Shown piece after piece: positions 24,101 through 36,239 of a stretch of 64,000 nt of DNA. The DNA is taken from NCBI GenBank assembly GCA_022494885.1, contig JAGVSM010002978.1, positions 1 to 64,000 of the forward strand, written 5' to 3'. The position numbers and the translations under genes were made by a program. Within the stretch, counting starts at the first letter, position 1; each line of letters begins with the position of its first letter. Origin of the DNA: Micrasema longulum. Taxonomy: Eukaryota > Arthropoda > Insecta > Trichoptera > Brachycentridae. Under the pieces are notes generated by a model. It worked only from the letters and a program-made list of their open reading frames with translations. It was not told the origin of the DNA and did not search any database.

Positions 24101-27100
24101 GAAACTGATGTACATAGAAAAGTTAGTAACTGGTGATATACAAATATTTAACAACAATTAGTATTAATAATTGTCTTATTGTTTTCAGACGAAGTAGAGA
24201 ATGAAGTAGAACAGCTGCCCGAGCCTCCTCCTCAGCGGACGGTAGTCAAACACAATACCGTTCCCAACAAAATGATGCAACAGTAAGTTAAATCGTTTCT
24301 CATAACTGATGCATAGTTTTCTCAACAATCCCTCTTCACGTTTTAATTTGAGTTATATGTATATGTTTTAGTGACTCCAACACTCTGGTGGAGGCAGTTT
24401 CATTTTCGTCCATAGGAAAAGTCCAGCCATTTCTCGTGTCCATCGGTACTAATGCCTGCTTTGTCTTGGATCTTCATTGCCACCTTACTATGTCTGAAGT
24501 ATGCGGGTATCTAGGAGGGTCGTGGGATGTCAACTCCCATAGTAAGTACTAAAATATTTACATTTGTTTTATAAATTTAGTCATGGTTATGTGTTTCAGA
24601 CTGTTTTTTAAATCTATGTGTTTTTAATATATTATACGTAACTAAACATTATAAACTTGTCAAATAGATCGCAAGATCTTTAGAAAGAAGAAGTACTAAG
24701 CGCTTTTATAATCAGTGTCATTTAGAAAAATTCAGCCTTACCAGAAGGTTTTTGTTTTCAAACTACGTGTTTAGCAAAGTGCCATTAAAAAAATCGTCAC
24801 AAAAATGTGCAAACCAAGTTGTAGCGAAATTACACACCTGGAGAAAGTGCACGTGCCTCATTTTTTCTTGTTCAGATAAGGTTATGGGCCGCTCAGTAAA
24901 AAAATGGAGGGAATTGATGATGAGATGAAATGATATGACATTCAGTGAGTTTGTATTCAAGAATAATAATGACGAAGGTAGATCATTAAAAAAAGTAAAG
25001 TAATGTTTCCTGGTTTGTGGCAGTGTAATGGCCTATTGAAACAATGATGTGAAATTTGTGGCTATTTCATGGAAATCATTCTAATATTTGAATTAATTGT
25101 AAATATCAGAAAATAAGGAGTGTCAAAATTACTTACTGATTAAAAAATGTATATATGTACATGTGTGTTTTCTCGTTAACATTTTAGATTTGGCCATTAC
25201 ACACGCCTTCCCCTGTCTTACGAGCAAAGGGGACACACAACCTCGTGTGATGGTTGAGGCTCAAATCTTCACAGCTATGGAAACCATGGGCCTCACTCTG
25301 GTAGGCTGGTACCATTCCCATCCAGTGAATCCTGCCATGCCTTCCCTCAGAGATTGTGACAACCAACTGGAATACCAGATCAAGAAACGGGGACCTTCGG
25401 ATCTTACCTACACACCTTGTATTGGGATCATTTGTTGTAAGTTACTTAACTACGTACATAATATATATTATAATGTAAATAATAAGGTATTTTCTTAATG
25501 TTTTGAAAAAGTTTTCACTGGCATAAATATAAGGAACCATATATGCTGTAAATTAGTATTATATTACAAATTTTGTGAACAACACCGACATTAATCTTGC
25601 CTCCATCTGATAATTAAATATTTGTTGTTTAATCAAATAAATAAAACAACTTTGTTTTTAACCACTAATTTTTTAAATTTTTTTTTCTCCACCGACCGGT
25701 TTCAAAGCAAACAAAAAAAAAAATAATGATAAAAAATTAGTGGGTAAAAACAAAGTTGTTTTATTTATTTTATTATAATGAATAATCACAAAGTTAGTGC
25801 TTCAAATATAAACTTTATATTTATTTTTTTATTTTAAACTTTAGAATATTTTTTTGTATATATCGATTTCATAGTTTGAGCTCATAAATTCACTTAAAAA
25901 ATTATGATAAAAATTATAATGTGTGTATTTTAAAAATAAATACTTTGATTCTTAGTTAACGGGCATCGGTCTTTCCTGGTTGTAACACTATTAGCTGTGT
26001 ATTGTATTTAATAAATATGTGTTATTAAATAAATACCTTTTTTTACCAGTAATTATTTTTATCATTTTGTTTCTTCCAGCACCTTATAATCCAGAGAGCC
26101 CTGTTCTGGAGTCTTCTCTCACTTCCTACTGGGTGACTCCACCCCCGGAGCAGCGCCCCACAGAGTACCCCCGCCCACTCCTCATGCAGTATGCCGTGGT
26201 CCATGACTCTCACCTGGCGCCCCATGCCATGGAACAAATATCCAAGAGTATTAAGTACTATTCCACTGGAGTTGACGATAAAGCCATTAAGTTCACGAAC
26301 CCCTATAAGTTAGACACCACGTTTTTGGATAAATTAAAGTGCACGCTCGCTGCTAAATTTCCCAGAGAACAAAGCGACGGTTTACTCTGGAATTTCATTA
26401 AAGATGCTCTCGGATGTTCTACAGAAGGAGATGACAAAATGGACCTTGATGCTCTTCTTGCCGTTTCTCAACCTTTGCCTATTTCCAAGACACAGTCCAG
26501 TGTGATCCCCAATATTCCATCTGTCAGCGCACTCCAACAGATGGTTAGTCTACCTGCGGGGATCCCACCTCTATCCCTTCCTTCAAATGCTTTTGGATCA
26601 CTGGGAAGTGGCAAATTTGAACTTCCGACTCATTTAAATATTCCAATTCCTCCGAGCTCCGGTAAATCTAAGAATTCATCATCTTTGCATAGTCTCGGGT
26701 TGCCTACTGGATTAGATGTCTTGACTGGCATGTCTTTAGGCTTGGGTCCCGCTACAAGTGTGTCATTAGGCTTACCTTCCGGTTACGATGCTTTAACAGC
26801 TAATAGTTTACTAGCCAACTTGCCTCAAGGAATTTCAACAAGTCTCGCCGCTACACTAACAGGTACTAAATTACCAATCCCATCAGACTTGAGTTCGTTC
26901 CCAAGTTTACTATCTTCCAGAACAAGTTCTGATAAGACTAATTCAATCAATACTCCTTCCTCCTTGGCATCGGGCAGCGTCTCAGCATCCGCCTTAGCCA
27001 CTAGTCTGGCGTCTACTCTTCCACCAAGTTTGTCTTCTAACTTGATGCTCAGTTCTGCGGAAATAGCCAACGCTCTATTCTTGAGCGGTAAGTTCCCGAG

Positions 27101-27824
27101 TACCAGCGCTCTTCTAGGAATCCCCGATCCTATGTCTCAAAGTATTTTAGATGCTAATAATATGTATCTTTCACCTTCACTCCTGAAGATGCAAGATACT
27201 TTAAATTTATTAAAACCTCTTTCTACTAGCAGCCCCTTGATGAGCAAAACTATTTCTGATCAAAGTCTATATTTAAAGAGCACTCAAGATTTAATGAAAT
27301 CAGCTAAAGAATTTTTACCACCAGATGTTAATATTTCGGCTATGAAAAGTTCTGGGAAGTTCGACTTTTCCCTGTCTCCTGATCTAAGCATCACTAAACA
27401 ACCTGATTTGTCCATCTCCACGGTTTCCAAGTTGCCCAAACTCTCCGACTACACAACAGATTTTGGAATGTCTCTACCGAAGTCTGGAGAATCATTCCTG
27501 AAGCAGATGTCGGAACTGACCAAGAAAGCCGGAAAGGCTGACTTTTCTAGAGAAACTTCTCCGTCACCGGCCAAAATTGCCAAAACGGAAGATTTCAACA
27601 CATCCTTAAACTTAACAATGTCTTCAGCTATGAATCTCTCCTCTCACTCCAGTGTAACTGATTCACTCTCTCTCTCTGCTTTGGCAAATACTCCCCTGAA
27701 AGAGCCTGAGAATATAGACGCCAATAGTGATTCGGAGGTCCACAATCTCTCTATGAACCCCAATCCCAGTAGAGACCTGATAGAAGATCACATTTCTCCA
27801 CAACCCGAACAAGTCTCCGCATAA
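21137..27824 (+). CDS. MPND-like RAMA + MPN/JAMM domain protein (7 exons)
   Basis: Exons: 21137-21370, 22183-22296, 23210-23444, 24189-24282, 24372-24541, 25188-25436, 26080-27824. Joined length is 2841 nt (946 aa), phases consistent. Residues 1-80 are Pro/Ala-rich then acidic. About 88-195 form a RAMA domain (RSVTLQMLLDAKIL, then GQKFVGDL, SPSAWAIHC, KSGCGWASVKYKG). About 226-430 form an MPN domain with a complete JAMM zinc-protease site: E306, H325 and H327 in WYHSHP, S335 and D338 in SLRD. This is the MPND arrangement; family members are nuclear, and vertebrate MPND has been linked to N6-methyladenine DNA and deubiquitination. A conserved block (SYWVTPPPEQRPTEYPRP) follows. The last ~450 residues, in one exon, are Ser/Leu/Pro-rich, low-complexity and absent from vertebrate MPND (about 470 aa). 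Repeats lie in introns 2, 3 and 6. MYSM1 is less likely because no SANT or SWIRM domain is seen. Confidence 0.95.
22493..22709. mobile_element. Long-TIR MITE (family D), MPND-like intron 2
   Basis: The ends are CTAAATTTGTTGCAACAGAG and CTCTGTTGCAACAAATTTAC, a terminal inverted repeat. The inside has CCTGTCATTGCC, GTTTAAGTGGCCA and ATTCACCATTCTGCC, shared with copies at 40011-40341, 44521-44897 and 55625-56012. It is internally deleted relative to them. Confidence 0.75.
22820..23040 (+). repeat. Interspersed repeat, inverted copy at 34270-34540
   Basis: Blocks such as TTTAAATTACACTGCTCG, CCCTGTACCCGTCAAAACACA, ACGTTTCAAAGTAGTTCATT and ATTTTTGAGAAATTTCACAG occur, inverted and diverged, at 34270-34540. 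It lies in intron 2 of the MPND-like gene, just before exon 3. Confidence 0.55.
23610..23735 (-). repeat. SINE 3' portion, MPND-like intron 3
   Basis: The segment TTCAGTTCATGCCCAGAGAC, CATTGGGCTCCCTGG and TTTACCAACCATTCTGCACA is the inverse of the body at 32930-32990, where it follows a tRNA-like head. So this is a 5'-truncated minus-strand copy of that SINE. Confidence 0.6.
23840..24120. mobile_element. Hairpin element in MPND-like intron 3
   Basis: The left arm (AAACCAACATGCAAAACCCA, TATACACCTTCACCATAGTT, about 23842-23920) and right arm (AACTATGGTGAAGGTGTACG, TAGTGGGTTTCGCATGTTGG, about 23990-24070) are inverted repeats. They are followed by GTCCTGACAAAGAGACAGG and a worn ACCGGTTT-type end. 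An inverted relative is at 34100-34240. It sits about 70 bases before exon 4. Confidence 0.65.
25635..25805. mobile_element. Palindromic MITE with ACCGGTTTC core, MPND-like intron 6
   Basis: The arm AAATAAATAAAACAACTTTG (25635 on) is inverted at 25731-25770 (CAAAGTTGTTTTATTTATTT). The middle carries GACCGGTTTCAAAGC. The flank AATAATCACAAAGTTAGTGC also appears inverted beside the relative at 28650-28890. Confidence 0.7.
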
Positions 27825-30800
27825 ACATAAATAATTTTACTCTAGTATTATCTTAATTTGCTCCATTCCTGAAGTATGGAACATTGTATATAATTTACAT
27901 CAATGCTAGTCTCTAATAAGTATACTCCTTTCTTTAAGATAGGTTTAGTGTTATTGAGTGATACAAATATAAAAAAAACATACTCTGATTACTAGTGTAT
28001 ATTTGATTTAAGCATAAAAAAACTAATATTTCCAGTACATTCCTAAAAAAACATACATATGGACATGTTTATACTTATGTAGCTTAAAATTGTAAACATT
28101 TAAAACTTATTAGATGTTTCAACCTATACATAAAATAGGTAAACATGATTACTTTAAACTCTTGTATGTATGTAAATATGCATTAGTTTTAATAGTGCTG
28201 TTGTATATTATAGGTTTAGTTTAAATTCCCCGTTTTTTATAGTTTTTGGTAAATCACACGCATAATATTGAATAATTAGTAATTAAATTGTGATTATTGT
28301 CATGTAGGTACTTGAATATGTGTATTTTATAAATACATAAAGTATTTTATTTGCTAGAAAATGCAAAATTCAGTATTTAAAATAATTTTACTCATTTATC
28401 ATAAGAATTGCATCACCTAAAAAAAAATATATGCATAAATAAAGAATTCACATTAACAGATTTAAATTTTATTGCTCTCTTGGACTCAACTTTTGCAATA
28501 AGGTTTTTATTCGTACTTCTCAATTTAAATTTTCACAATGAATACTTCGTAATTACATGGAAAAATATTTTATATCAATTGATAATTGTGTTGCATCTGT
28601 ATTAATATAGTTCAATTAAATAATTTCATTATATTTAACAGACAATTTATAATTGAAGCACTAACTTTGTGGTTATTCATTATAATTAAAATTAAAATAA
28701 AACAACTTTGTTTTTAACGGCTTATTTTATATTTTATAACCAACCGGTTTCAAAGCTACACAATCTTCCTTATCAAGGTATAATTTAGTCATTTTACCCA
28801 TATACTGTGTCTTGTGTTGTTTTGAAACCGGTCGCTAATAATATATTTAATAAGTGGTTAAAAATAAAGTTGTTTGATTTTAATTTACATGTAACATTGC
28901 TCAAAGTAATATAAAAAGGTAATTAATTAATGAAGTTAACTTTTTTGTATTTTATTACGCTATATTACTTTTTGAATGATTTAAATTCAATATTTATTCA
29001 ATCATCATAAAATAAATATCTGGGGGTTATTGCTAGAAATACCTATACCAAAATTAATAATTATTCTCGTAAGGGAATCGTTACATGCATCTTTTACACT
29101 AAAAATCTTAATAGCTTATGTCAATATAGACATTTTGCGCTATAAAAAATTCAGATACAATATATTGACATATTATGCTTGACAAACATATTTATTTTTC
29201 AAATTTCTAAAAGTGACTTGACTTGTGCACTTATAGCAATAAAATAATGGTTATTTAGGAATACTTTCTTATCCCTAACCCATAATGACGAAAATTTGAT
29301 AAAGAGACTTGTAGCAGTAACCCGCCGATATTTTATAAGTACAAATTTAAACATTTTTATTTATAAGAATTTCAAGCTTAGAAAAACTTTGTGTAAATTT
29401 GTATTTATTTATTCCCATATTTATCCCAATGAGACTATGACAGAAGGTGCTGATGGCCATAAATGTTTATATTATGACATTTGTGATTCTAAAAACCAAA
29501 AGTGGCTATCTCCAGCCTCCGTAATATTTGAGATTTTTGTTTTACATAATAATATTCAGTTTGAACATAGCCATCTCCTTTTTTCTTCCAAGAAAACAGT
29601 TCGAAATCTCATATGGTTATATTGATTGGTCAAAGACAAAAAGTCAATTGCCTTTCTCTTATGTTTCACGCACACTAACTCAAGTGTAAATTTGTAATGG
29701 TAAATATTGAAAAAAACATTTTTTTACATTGCAATTTTTAAATGTATGACAGAGAATAACTGCCTCATTTGTATGGAGCTGTCAATGAATATATCGCGGG
29801 CAACTGTCTGAAATAGACATGAGGTATTACATTACGAAAATGGCGCTATATAAATTATCCATAATAAGAATAAAAAGACACATCACTCCCTTACTAGCTG
29901 TATCTCAGCTTTAGCAAATATTGCATTGTCCTCGACAATTTTAAATAAAAGAGATAATATCACGATACACACAAATATTACTGAAAGGTATATACATATT
30001 TCTGTGTAACATAGCTACGACACTAACAGTCAGTATTTTTTATGTGTGTTGAAAATGTATAAATATAACTAATTATCTAATTATTCAATAAATTATATAT
30101 TTTTACACAGTTGATGTGTAATCAAATCATTTTGTCTTTACACATGATGGCGTTATTCACGTCTAATCACAACGAAAATCCGTTAGAAAATTAAGGAAAT
30201 TATCTACAAATTGAAATGCACCAAGTTGGCTCTAGTAATGTGTCTCAACATACCTCATTGGTCTTATATATCAATTTAATTTTGAGCCACAGAGTCTTAA
30301 GCACTCGAAAATCAGAAGTATGAACCATTTAAAAATACATAAATATATAAATGTACAATGTTATTATTAGAGAACACAATGAATGAATATGTTTATATGT
30401 GCCCTATTTCAATGCTTAAAAGAAAATATAAAATAAATGGATAAATTTTTTTACAGATAAATATAATTAACATTTTTGCGCTAATTTCAGATTTTGTACT
30501 TATGTTGACCAAAAATCATCACAATCAATTAGTCATAAATATTTGGAAGCTATTTTGTAAAAAAGCTACTCAAATATCAGTTAAATTCCCCTAATAAATT
30601 TAAAGGAAATATTTTATGTGGTGTTAGTTTGATTAAAAATACTTGGTTTTTCTGTTTATGAATGCTTTAACTGTTTTTTTTCTTCCTTTTATTGATTTAG
30701 TTCTAATGTAATGATTTCCAAAAGTTTTTATGAAAGCACAAGAAGATTTAAATATATTTTTAAAGATGCATCGTGTCATTTATCTGTAGGGGAAGGCAGA

Positions 30801-31640
30801 GAGGATGGAATGGCATATGCGTATAATGTAAAGTAAAATGCATCAATAAAAAATGGAGTATTTTTTTTATTCTCATAAAAAAGTAATAATTGGCACCTAT
30901 ACGACATTTTACTGGTTTTTAAACATATTTATTTTTCTAAATTAAACATATTTATATTTTTGTATTATTGTACAAACTGATATCAAAAATAATAAATACG
31001 TCTTACAAAAGTACCATTTTTTTGTTTTATTTATATTTCTTTTTACTTGTAGTTTGTCAGGTTTCTGGCACGAGTTGGTAACTACAAATTTTCGAAAAAA
31101 TGATATGTCTTTATAAATGGCATCAAATAATCTTTATTTACTGAGTACATAAAAACATTTTATAAATATAATAATTCATATTTTATAATATTCAGCTTGC
31201 AGCTTTATTTGAATTTTTATTATACAAATAAAAGACGAGTGATACTTTAATACACGAATTTGGAATATCCAGTGACCGGTTTCATCGGTTTCGCGACATC
31301 TTCGAGACTGGTATCTTCACTAAGAAATTTAATTTATATTATTTGAATTGTTGATTTGGGGTGAACTTTTAATTTTAAAAATGCAATATCTCACAAATAG
31401 TCGAATGTAGTAACCAACTTGTGCCAGAAACCTGAGGATTTATTTCAAACATGAAAAAGAAACAGTAACATTTATATGGCTTAACAATATTTTCAGTCAA
31501 AGGTTTTTTTTATAAGGTTTCTGGGCTTTTTCTTCACAAAAATCAACAGATGGAAAAATAAAACGAACATGGTTGTTCAAATACACATAGACGGAATAAA
31601 AGGCAAATGTTTTAGATTTTCGCATAATTTATTAAGGTGA
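27825..31640. other. Downstream flank of MPND-like gene, no gene seen
   Basis: The first part is probably 3' UTR; a canonical AATAAA is at 28438-28443, but earlier variant signals may be used. Beyond it are the palindromic MITE at 28650-28890, an ACCGGTTTC-type core near 31275-31320, and AT-rich sequence without coding character. Confidence 0.5.
28650..28890. mobile_element. Palindromic MITE with two ACCGGTTTC cores
   Basis: The arms 28691-28758 and 28812-28884 are inverted copies: AAAACAACTTTGTTTTTAAC with CAACCGGTTTCAAAG on the left, TTTGAAACCGGTCG with AAAAATAAAGTTGTTTGATT on the right. The short spacer carries CCTTATCAAGGTATAAT. It is related to 25635-25805. Confidence 0.75.
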
Positions 31641-31648
31641 TGTTCTGG

Positions 31649-32160
31649 AAGCACTGAAATGGTTTGTAACAGAACTGTCACATGGTGCTATAAAGGCGAT
31701 TCTGAACGAAAATATGAAACTAATTATTTATAGATGGCGCTTTTATAATTTTTTCTTGAAAAATGCCATTTCTACATTTATTTTCAATGGAAATTTTACA
31801 AAACTTGTTTTGCGGAAAATTTACCCTAGATTGATTGTAGCAAATACCATAATATAATTTAAGTCCTTTCCTCAATATCGTGTACAAACCAAAAAATACG
31901 ACAAGTATTTTTTTCTTTGTACACCATTTTGTGAAAAGGACTTAAATTATATTGTGGTATTTGTTACAATCAATATAGTGTAAAGTTTCAGCAAACCATG
32001 TTTTGTAAAATTCACATCAAAAATAAATATAAAAATTGCATTTTTTAATAAAAATATAAGAGCGCTATCTATAAATAATAAATTTCATATTTTCGCTTAG
32101 AATCACCTTAACCCTTTATAGCATCATGTGATAGTTCTGTTACAAACCATTTCAGTGCTT
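31649..32160. mobile_element. 512-bp palindromic fold-back element
   Basis: The left arm 31649-31888 and right arm 31916-32160 are near-complete inverted copies about 240 bases long with only a ~27-base spacer. Each outer end is AAGCACTGAAATGGTTTGTA. Shared inner blocks include TATTTATAGAT, GGCGC/GCGCT, ATTTTACAAAAC, ATTGATTGTA and ATAATTTAAGTCC. It has no coding frame. This looks like a MITE made almost wholly of its inverted repeats. Confidence 0.9.
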
Positions 32161-32776
32161 ACAGAATCCAAAATAAACACCAAAGTTCATTTTAAATCAA
32201 TGTTACACTACAGGTACACACCATTCAATGCAATAAAGTTTATTTCCTCAGATTATGTTGATTGCTAGAAAGTTCATTTGAGGTTAACCACTTGCCATGA
32301 AACTGACAGGGGGCGCTTAGTTGAAATATTCTAACAATCTAAAATAATATTTACAGTCCGATTTAGTACATATTTTGCGCTATGCTAAAACAAGCGAAAC
32401 AGTTGTTTCAAAATATTTCATACTTCTTATACCTACGCTTGAAAATACTTTGAGGCATTATAACACAATGTGACAAATGTCACATTCCCCCTTTCTAGCA
32501 TTTATTTGTACTGAAAATTTGAAGTGGCAAAAAAAAAGTGATATGTACTCGCGAAAAGCTATCAAAACATGCATTTAAAAAAAAGAAGTAACGTTATAAA
32601 GGTTAAAATATTAAAATACGTTTTTTAAGAAACTAAAAAAAATAAAAATAATAAGAACATCTATTTGCGTTAATTCAATGTTTAAGCCAATTAAATGGTA
32701 ATTATAAATAATTTTTCAAATACATTTAAACGTAAAATCACAGCAGTAAAAATAATCAACTAGGGATATATACATA

Positions 32777-33005
32777 CGCCTCGTGGTGTTGTGGTTGGCA
32801 CGTTCGCCCATCATGTTTGAGGTTCCATGTTCAATTCCTGGCAAGACTGACATGAAATATTAAATTAAAATGTAGTTTTACACTGCAATATTTTATTTCT
32901 ACGAAATCTCTTCTCTGAGAGAATGTGCAGAATGGTTGGTAAATTTTGTATATTGTCGAAGGAGTCCAATGTCTCTGGGTATGAACTGAACTAATATTTT
33001 TTTAT
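32777..33005 (+). repeat. tRNA-derived SINE
   Basis: It opens with a tRNA-like head, CGCCTCGTGGTGTTGTGGTTGG, followed by a B-box-like TGTTCAATTCC. The body has GAGAATGTGCAGAATGGTTG and GTCCAATGTCTCTGGGTATG, and the end is T-rich. A truncated inverse copy lies at 23610-23735. The head resembles that of SINE family C but the body differs. Confidence 0.65.
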
Positions 33006-33009
33006 TTTT

Positions 33010-33600
33010 TTATTTATTAAATCATACAATTTTTTTTTTGTACTCCCAGGACTTACAACAAACTCATTTTGGGACAGAAAAATATTTACATATAGGTATG
33101 GTAACAATAATAATATAGCAACAAATAGTAATAAAGTAACAAGTAATAATATGCACATAAAAACTGACATAAGATAGCAGGCAAATCATATATCTGCTTG
33201 CCATTCTTTGAACAATCCATAATAAAAATAAAAAATAAAAATTATATATTTACATATTGCAAGAAAGAAATATTTAAGGGAAAAAAAAGAACTTAAAACT
33301 AAATTTCACCCTCCACGTACCTCCTCAAGTAATAATTTTTTTAATGAATACAATTATTTATTGACGTTCTATAGGACTGCGGTAGCCTGTTGTACTCACT
33401 ACAAGCAAGGTATAGCAGAGACCTTAGACCATACCTTGTCGTGCGTGATCCAGGTACGTGAATATTTTGACGCTGTCGCGTATTATACTGATTGACTTTT
33501 GTCTTTTTTTGACTGACTTTCAAAAGGAAATAGTGTTGCTTTTCAACCCCCTTTTTTAAGCCAAAGCCCTTATAGATTGGCATTAATGAGTAATACTTAA
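33010..33600 (-). mobile_element. LINE 3' fragment
   Basis: On the minus strand a frame near 33583-33341 contains QYNTRQRQNIHVPGSRTTRY, then GLRSLLYLACSEYNRLP. This is the conserved C-terminal motif of jockey-type LINE polyproteins (NTR, VP-R, T-YG--S, W/YN-LP). The rest, to about 33010, looks like 3' UTR. It is 5'-truncated and not functional. Confidence 0.65.
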
Positions 33601-34099
33601 TTTTAACAGTCTTAAAATCTACTTAAATTTACAAAATGTATAATTAACAAAATGTATAAATAGGTATGGCATAATCTATGCGAAAATGGCAAGTGTGACA
33701 TCGCGCGTCAGGAGAGACAACATCGCTTGCTTCTTAAATGCCTGCCCCTGCTGTAGGAACACATCGACAGTACCGACTGTACAATACTTTGTCTCGAAAT
33801 CGTCAAACGTAGTACCTGCTTACAATCATTTTACTGTGACTTAATTCAATTGGTGTAGTTCATAACTTTTAAATGAGCGGTGCATGCACGATTATAAAAT
33901 TTATTTTTTGGTGACTTGTATGAATGGCGTTGGAGTTTAGACATTAATATAAAATTATAATAATCAGGTAATTTGATGGTATTAAATTTTATAAAAATAC
34001 TGTAAATTACACCGTGAGGCATATTAATAATATTTAAAGCATTAACTTTGTGGTAAAACATTTTACAAAATGTTTTAAATATTTGGATATGCCGACTTA

Positions 34100-34540
34100 C
34101 CGACTTTTCTATGTCTACCGGTTTTGAGACACCCGTCTCTTCGTCAAGACACCAATTAAACCAGCATGCAAAACCCACTATACACCTTCACCATAGTTGT
34201 TGCACAAAAATATAAATCCAACACGACATTAATTTTAATACATGCGTCGTTGTTTTACGATCCCGACGATTTTATTGTAGGTACAGTGAAGTTTCTCAAA
34301 AATGTGTGAAAAAAATAATGAAAACCGTTTGAATAAAAATGAACTACTTTGAAATGTCACAGATTCTTGTGTGAACAATAACTTATTTTTTATGGCGTTA
34401 TATGTGTGTGATAGATTTCCGATTCCCGGGTGGGTAGCTATGCTTTCAACATTTAGTGTGTTTTGACAGGTACGGGGTTCTTCTTTTAAATGTAATGAAA
34501 ACTTACCGACTTAAATTAGCGACGTCACACATTTAAAAAT
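34100..34540 (-). mobile_element. Composite hairpin/MITE copy
   Basis: The segment starts with CTACCGGTTTTGAGACACCC and AGACACCAATTAAACCAGCA, goes on with CACTATACACCTTCACCATA, and ends with the inverse of the 22820-23040 repeat. It is the opposite-strand relative of the repeats around exon 3 of the MPND-like gene. Confidence 0.5.
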
Positions 34541-34771
34541 TAAAAAAAACTTTAAAAATCATAGCGATGATAATAAGATACAAAAAAATTAAATACACAT
34601 TTTTTTTCTTAGTTTCATAGTCTAAGTTATAGCAAATAAACAAAATAAAAAAACACTTAACTTTCTTATTGTTCAATAGTTTTTCGAAAATCATTTATCA
34701 CACGGAAAATCTTCAAGTGAAAAAAAGAACCGTCAAAATACCAACTGAGTATAGGAAATGTTAATTATAAA

Positions 34772-34855
34772 GTGATTTTCTCAATCCTGGGTGTTCTGTA
34801 ATATAATTCACCACTGGCCTCCTGGCCTGTAGTGGTGCAAAAAAAATGTAACCCG
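34772..34855 (+). repeat. SINE family B, 3' portion
   Basis: TCTCAATCCTGGGTGTTCTG, ATTCACCACTGGCC and GGCCTGTAGTGGTGCAAAAA match the body of the full copy at 45783-45960. The tRNA-like head is missing. Confidence 0.75.
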
Positions 34856-34999
34856 TTTAAAAAAATTGAGTCCCATCGAAAAAGCTTAGTAGGTAACTAA
34901 AATTATAGCGTGGTTCAAATATAATCAATAAATGCTTTTCTGCATCACCGAAATAAAAAAGAAACGCTATTTTATTGTTCACCCAATATCTTAATTCAT

Positions 35000-36220
35000 T
35001 ACGGTTAATAATGTCTTCACGTAGGTATTATAATTCACATTAGAAAAATGCCTTGTTCTACATTGAAATTCTTTTCATAGAACCTCTGCAAATGGGCACA
35101 CAAATGCCAGTCATGCCAGACTTCGAGAATAATTATTATGAAATGACTTTCGGCATGGCCGTTGGTATCTACTTTTATTTCTACGAGCTAGTCACGGATG
35201 TGATTAGAATATGAAGTAGAAAATGTCCACTGTCCAACTATGATTCCTCAGAGTAGGTACCAATCCTACGTTCCATCCTTCCTAACGGATTATTCAAAGG
35301 CATGGGTGGTCAATCATTTCGAAGACCAAAAGTTTACGCGTAGAAAGTATAAACTCTTAAAAGGCTGTGCTACACAATTTATTTACACTAGGTGATGTAA
35401 AATCGTGTTACCTCGAGCAAAAGACAGAATATTCTGACGTTCAGACGTTAAAAAAAAAGGACGTACTGTTAAATAATTCCCTTTCGGTAATTTAGAAAAA
35501 TTACAATAAAATTTTAGGTCTATTATATTAAAATAAATAAAAAACCATAAATACGCCGTTCATATAACTAGCGCGCACTCCCACTTACTTCCAATAACCG
35601 ACTGATTGAACAAATTTCTCCTTTTGTTTTTGTCTCTTTCACACAAACACCGGCCACAGAAAAGCGTCTCTGTCTTTCTTGTTATAAATTCTATTCTCGT
35701 GTTGTTTCTAATACAATATAACATATTTATTGTGGCATTGGTATCATTTTCATTCGTATGATTATTCTTCGCATAGTAAGGATAAATATTTTTTGTATCA
35801 AAATCCAGCATGTTTACATTAATTTTTCGTTCCAAATTCGATGTGAAAATGTTCATTTATATAAATAAGAGAGACGTATCAAGTCTGGTATCCTATGTAG
35901 ATTTGTTTTACACCACACCCACCTAAGAATTAATGTCTGCGTCCGTGGAGCATACCATGATTGCTGAATTTTATACTTAAATCAACTTAACTTTAAAAAA
36001 AAAAGATTTATTAATAAAATATGACACTCAAATACGTGTTTAAATTACAATGAGAAGTTAACAGAGTTATCTTCAGTTGTTCATAAACCTAATTTTGTAC
36101 GAAAACGGGTAGGTACATATTTGTTTGAAAATAAAAAGTGTCTTTGTCGGTTATCTGTCTCATGTGAACAAAATATATTTATTATTTCAGATAGAAAAAT
36201 AATTTTTACTATCGAAAATA
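35000..36220. other. No gene seen
   Basis: AT-rich sequence. A worn GGGCCC-family MITE piece lies near 36040-36170. Short frames here have no coding support. Confidence 0.5.
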
Positions 36221-36239
36221 ATTGTGATGACTTTTAATT

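Noticed and set aside
26825..27070. Minus-strand frame within the MPND-like last exon
   Set aside because: It is antisense to a long, well-supported coding exon and its composition mirrors the Ser/Leu repeats.
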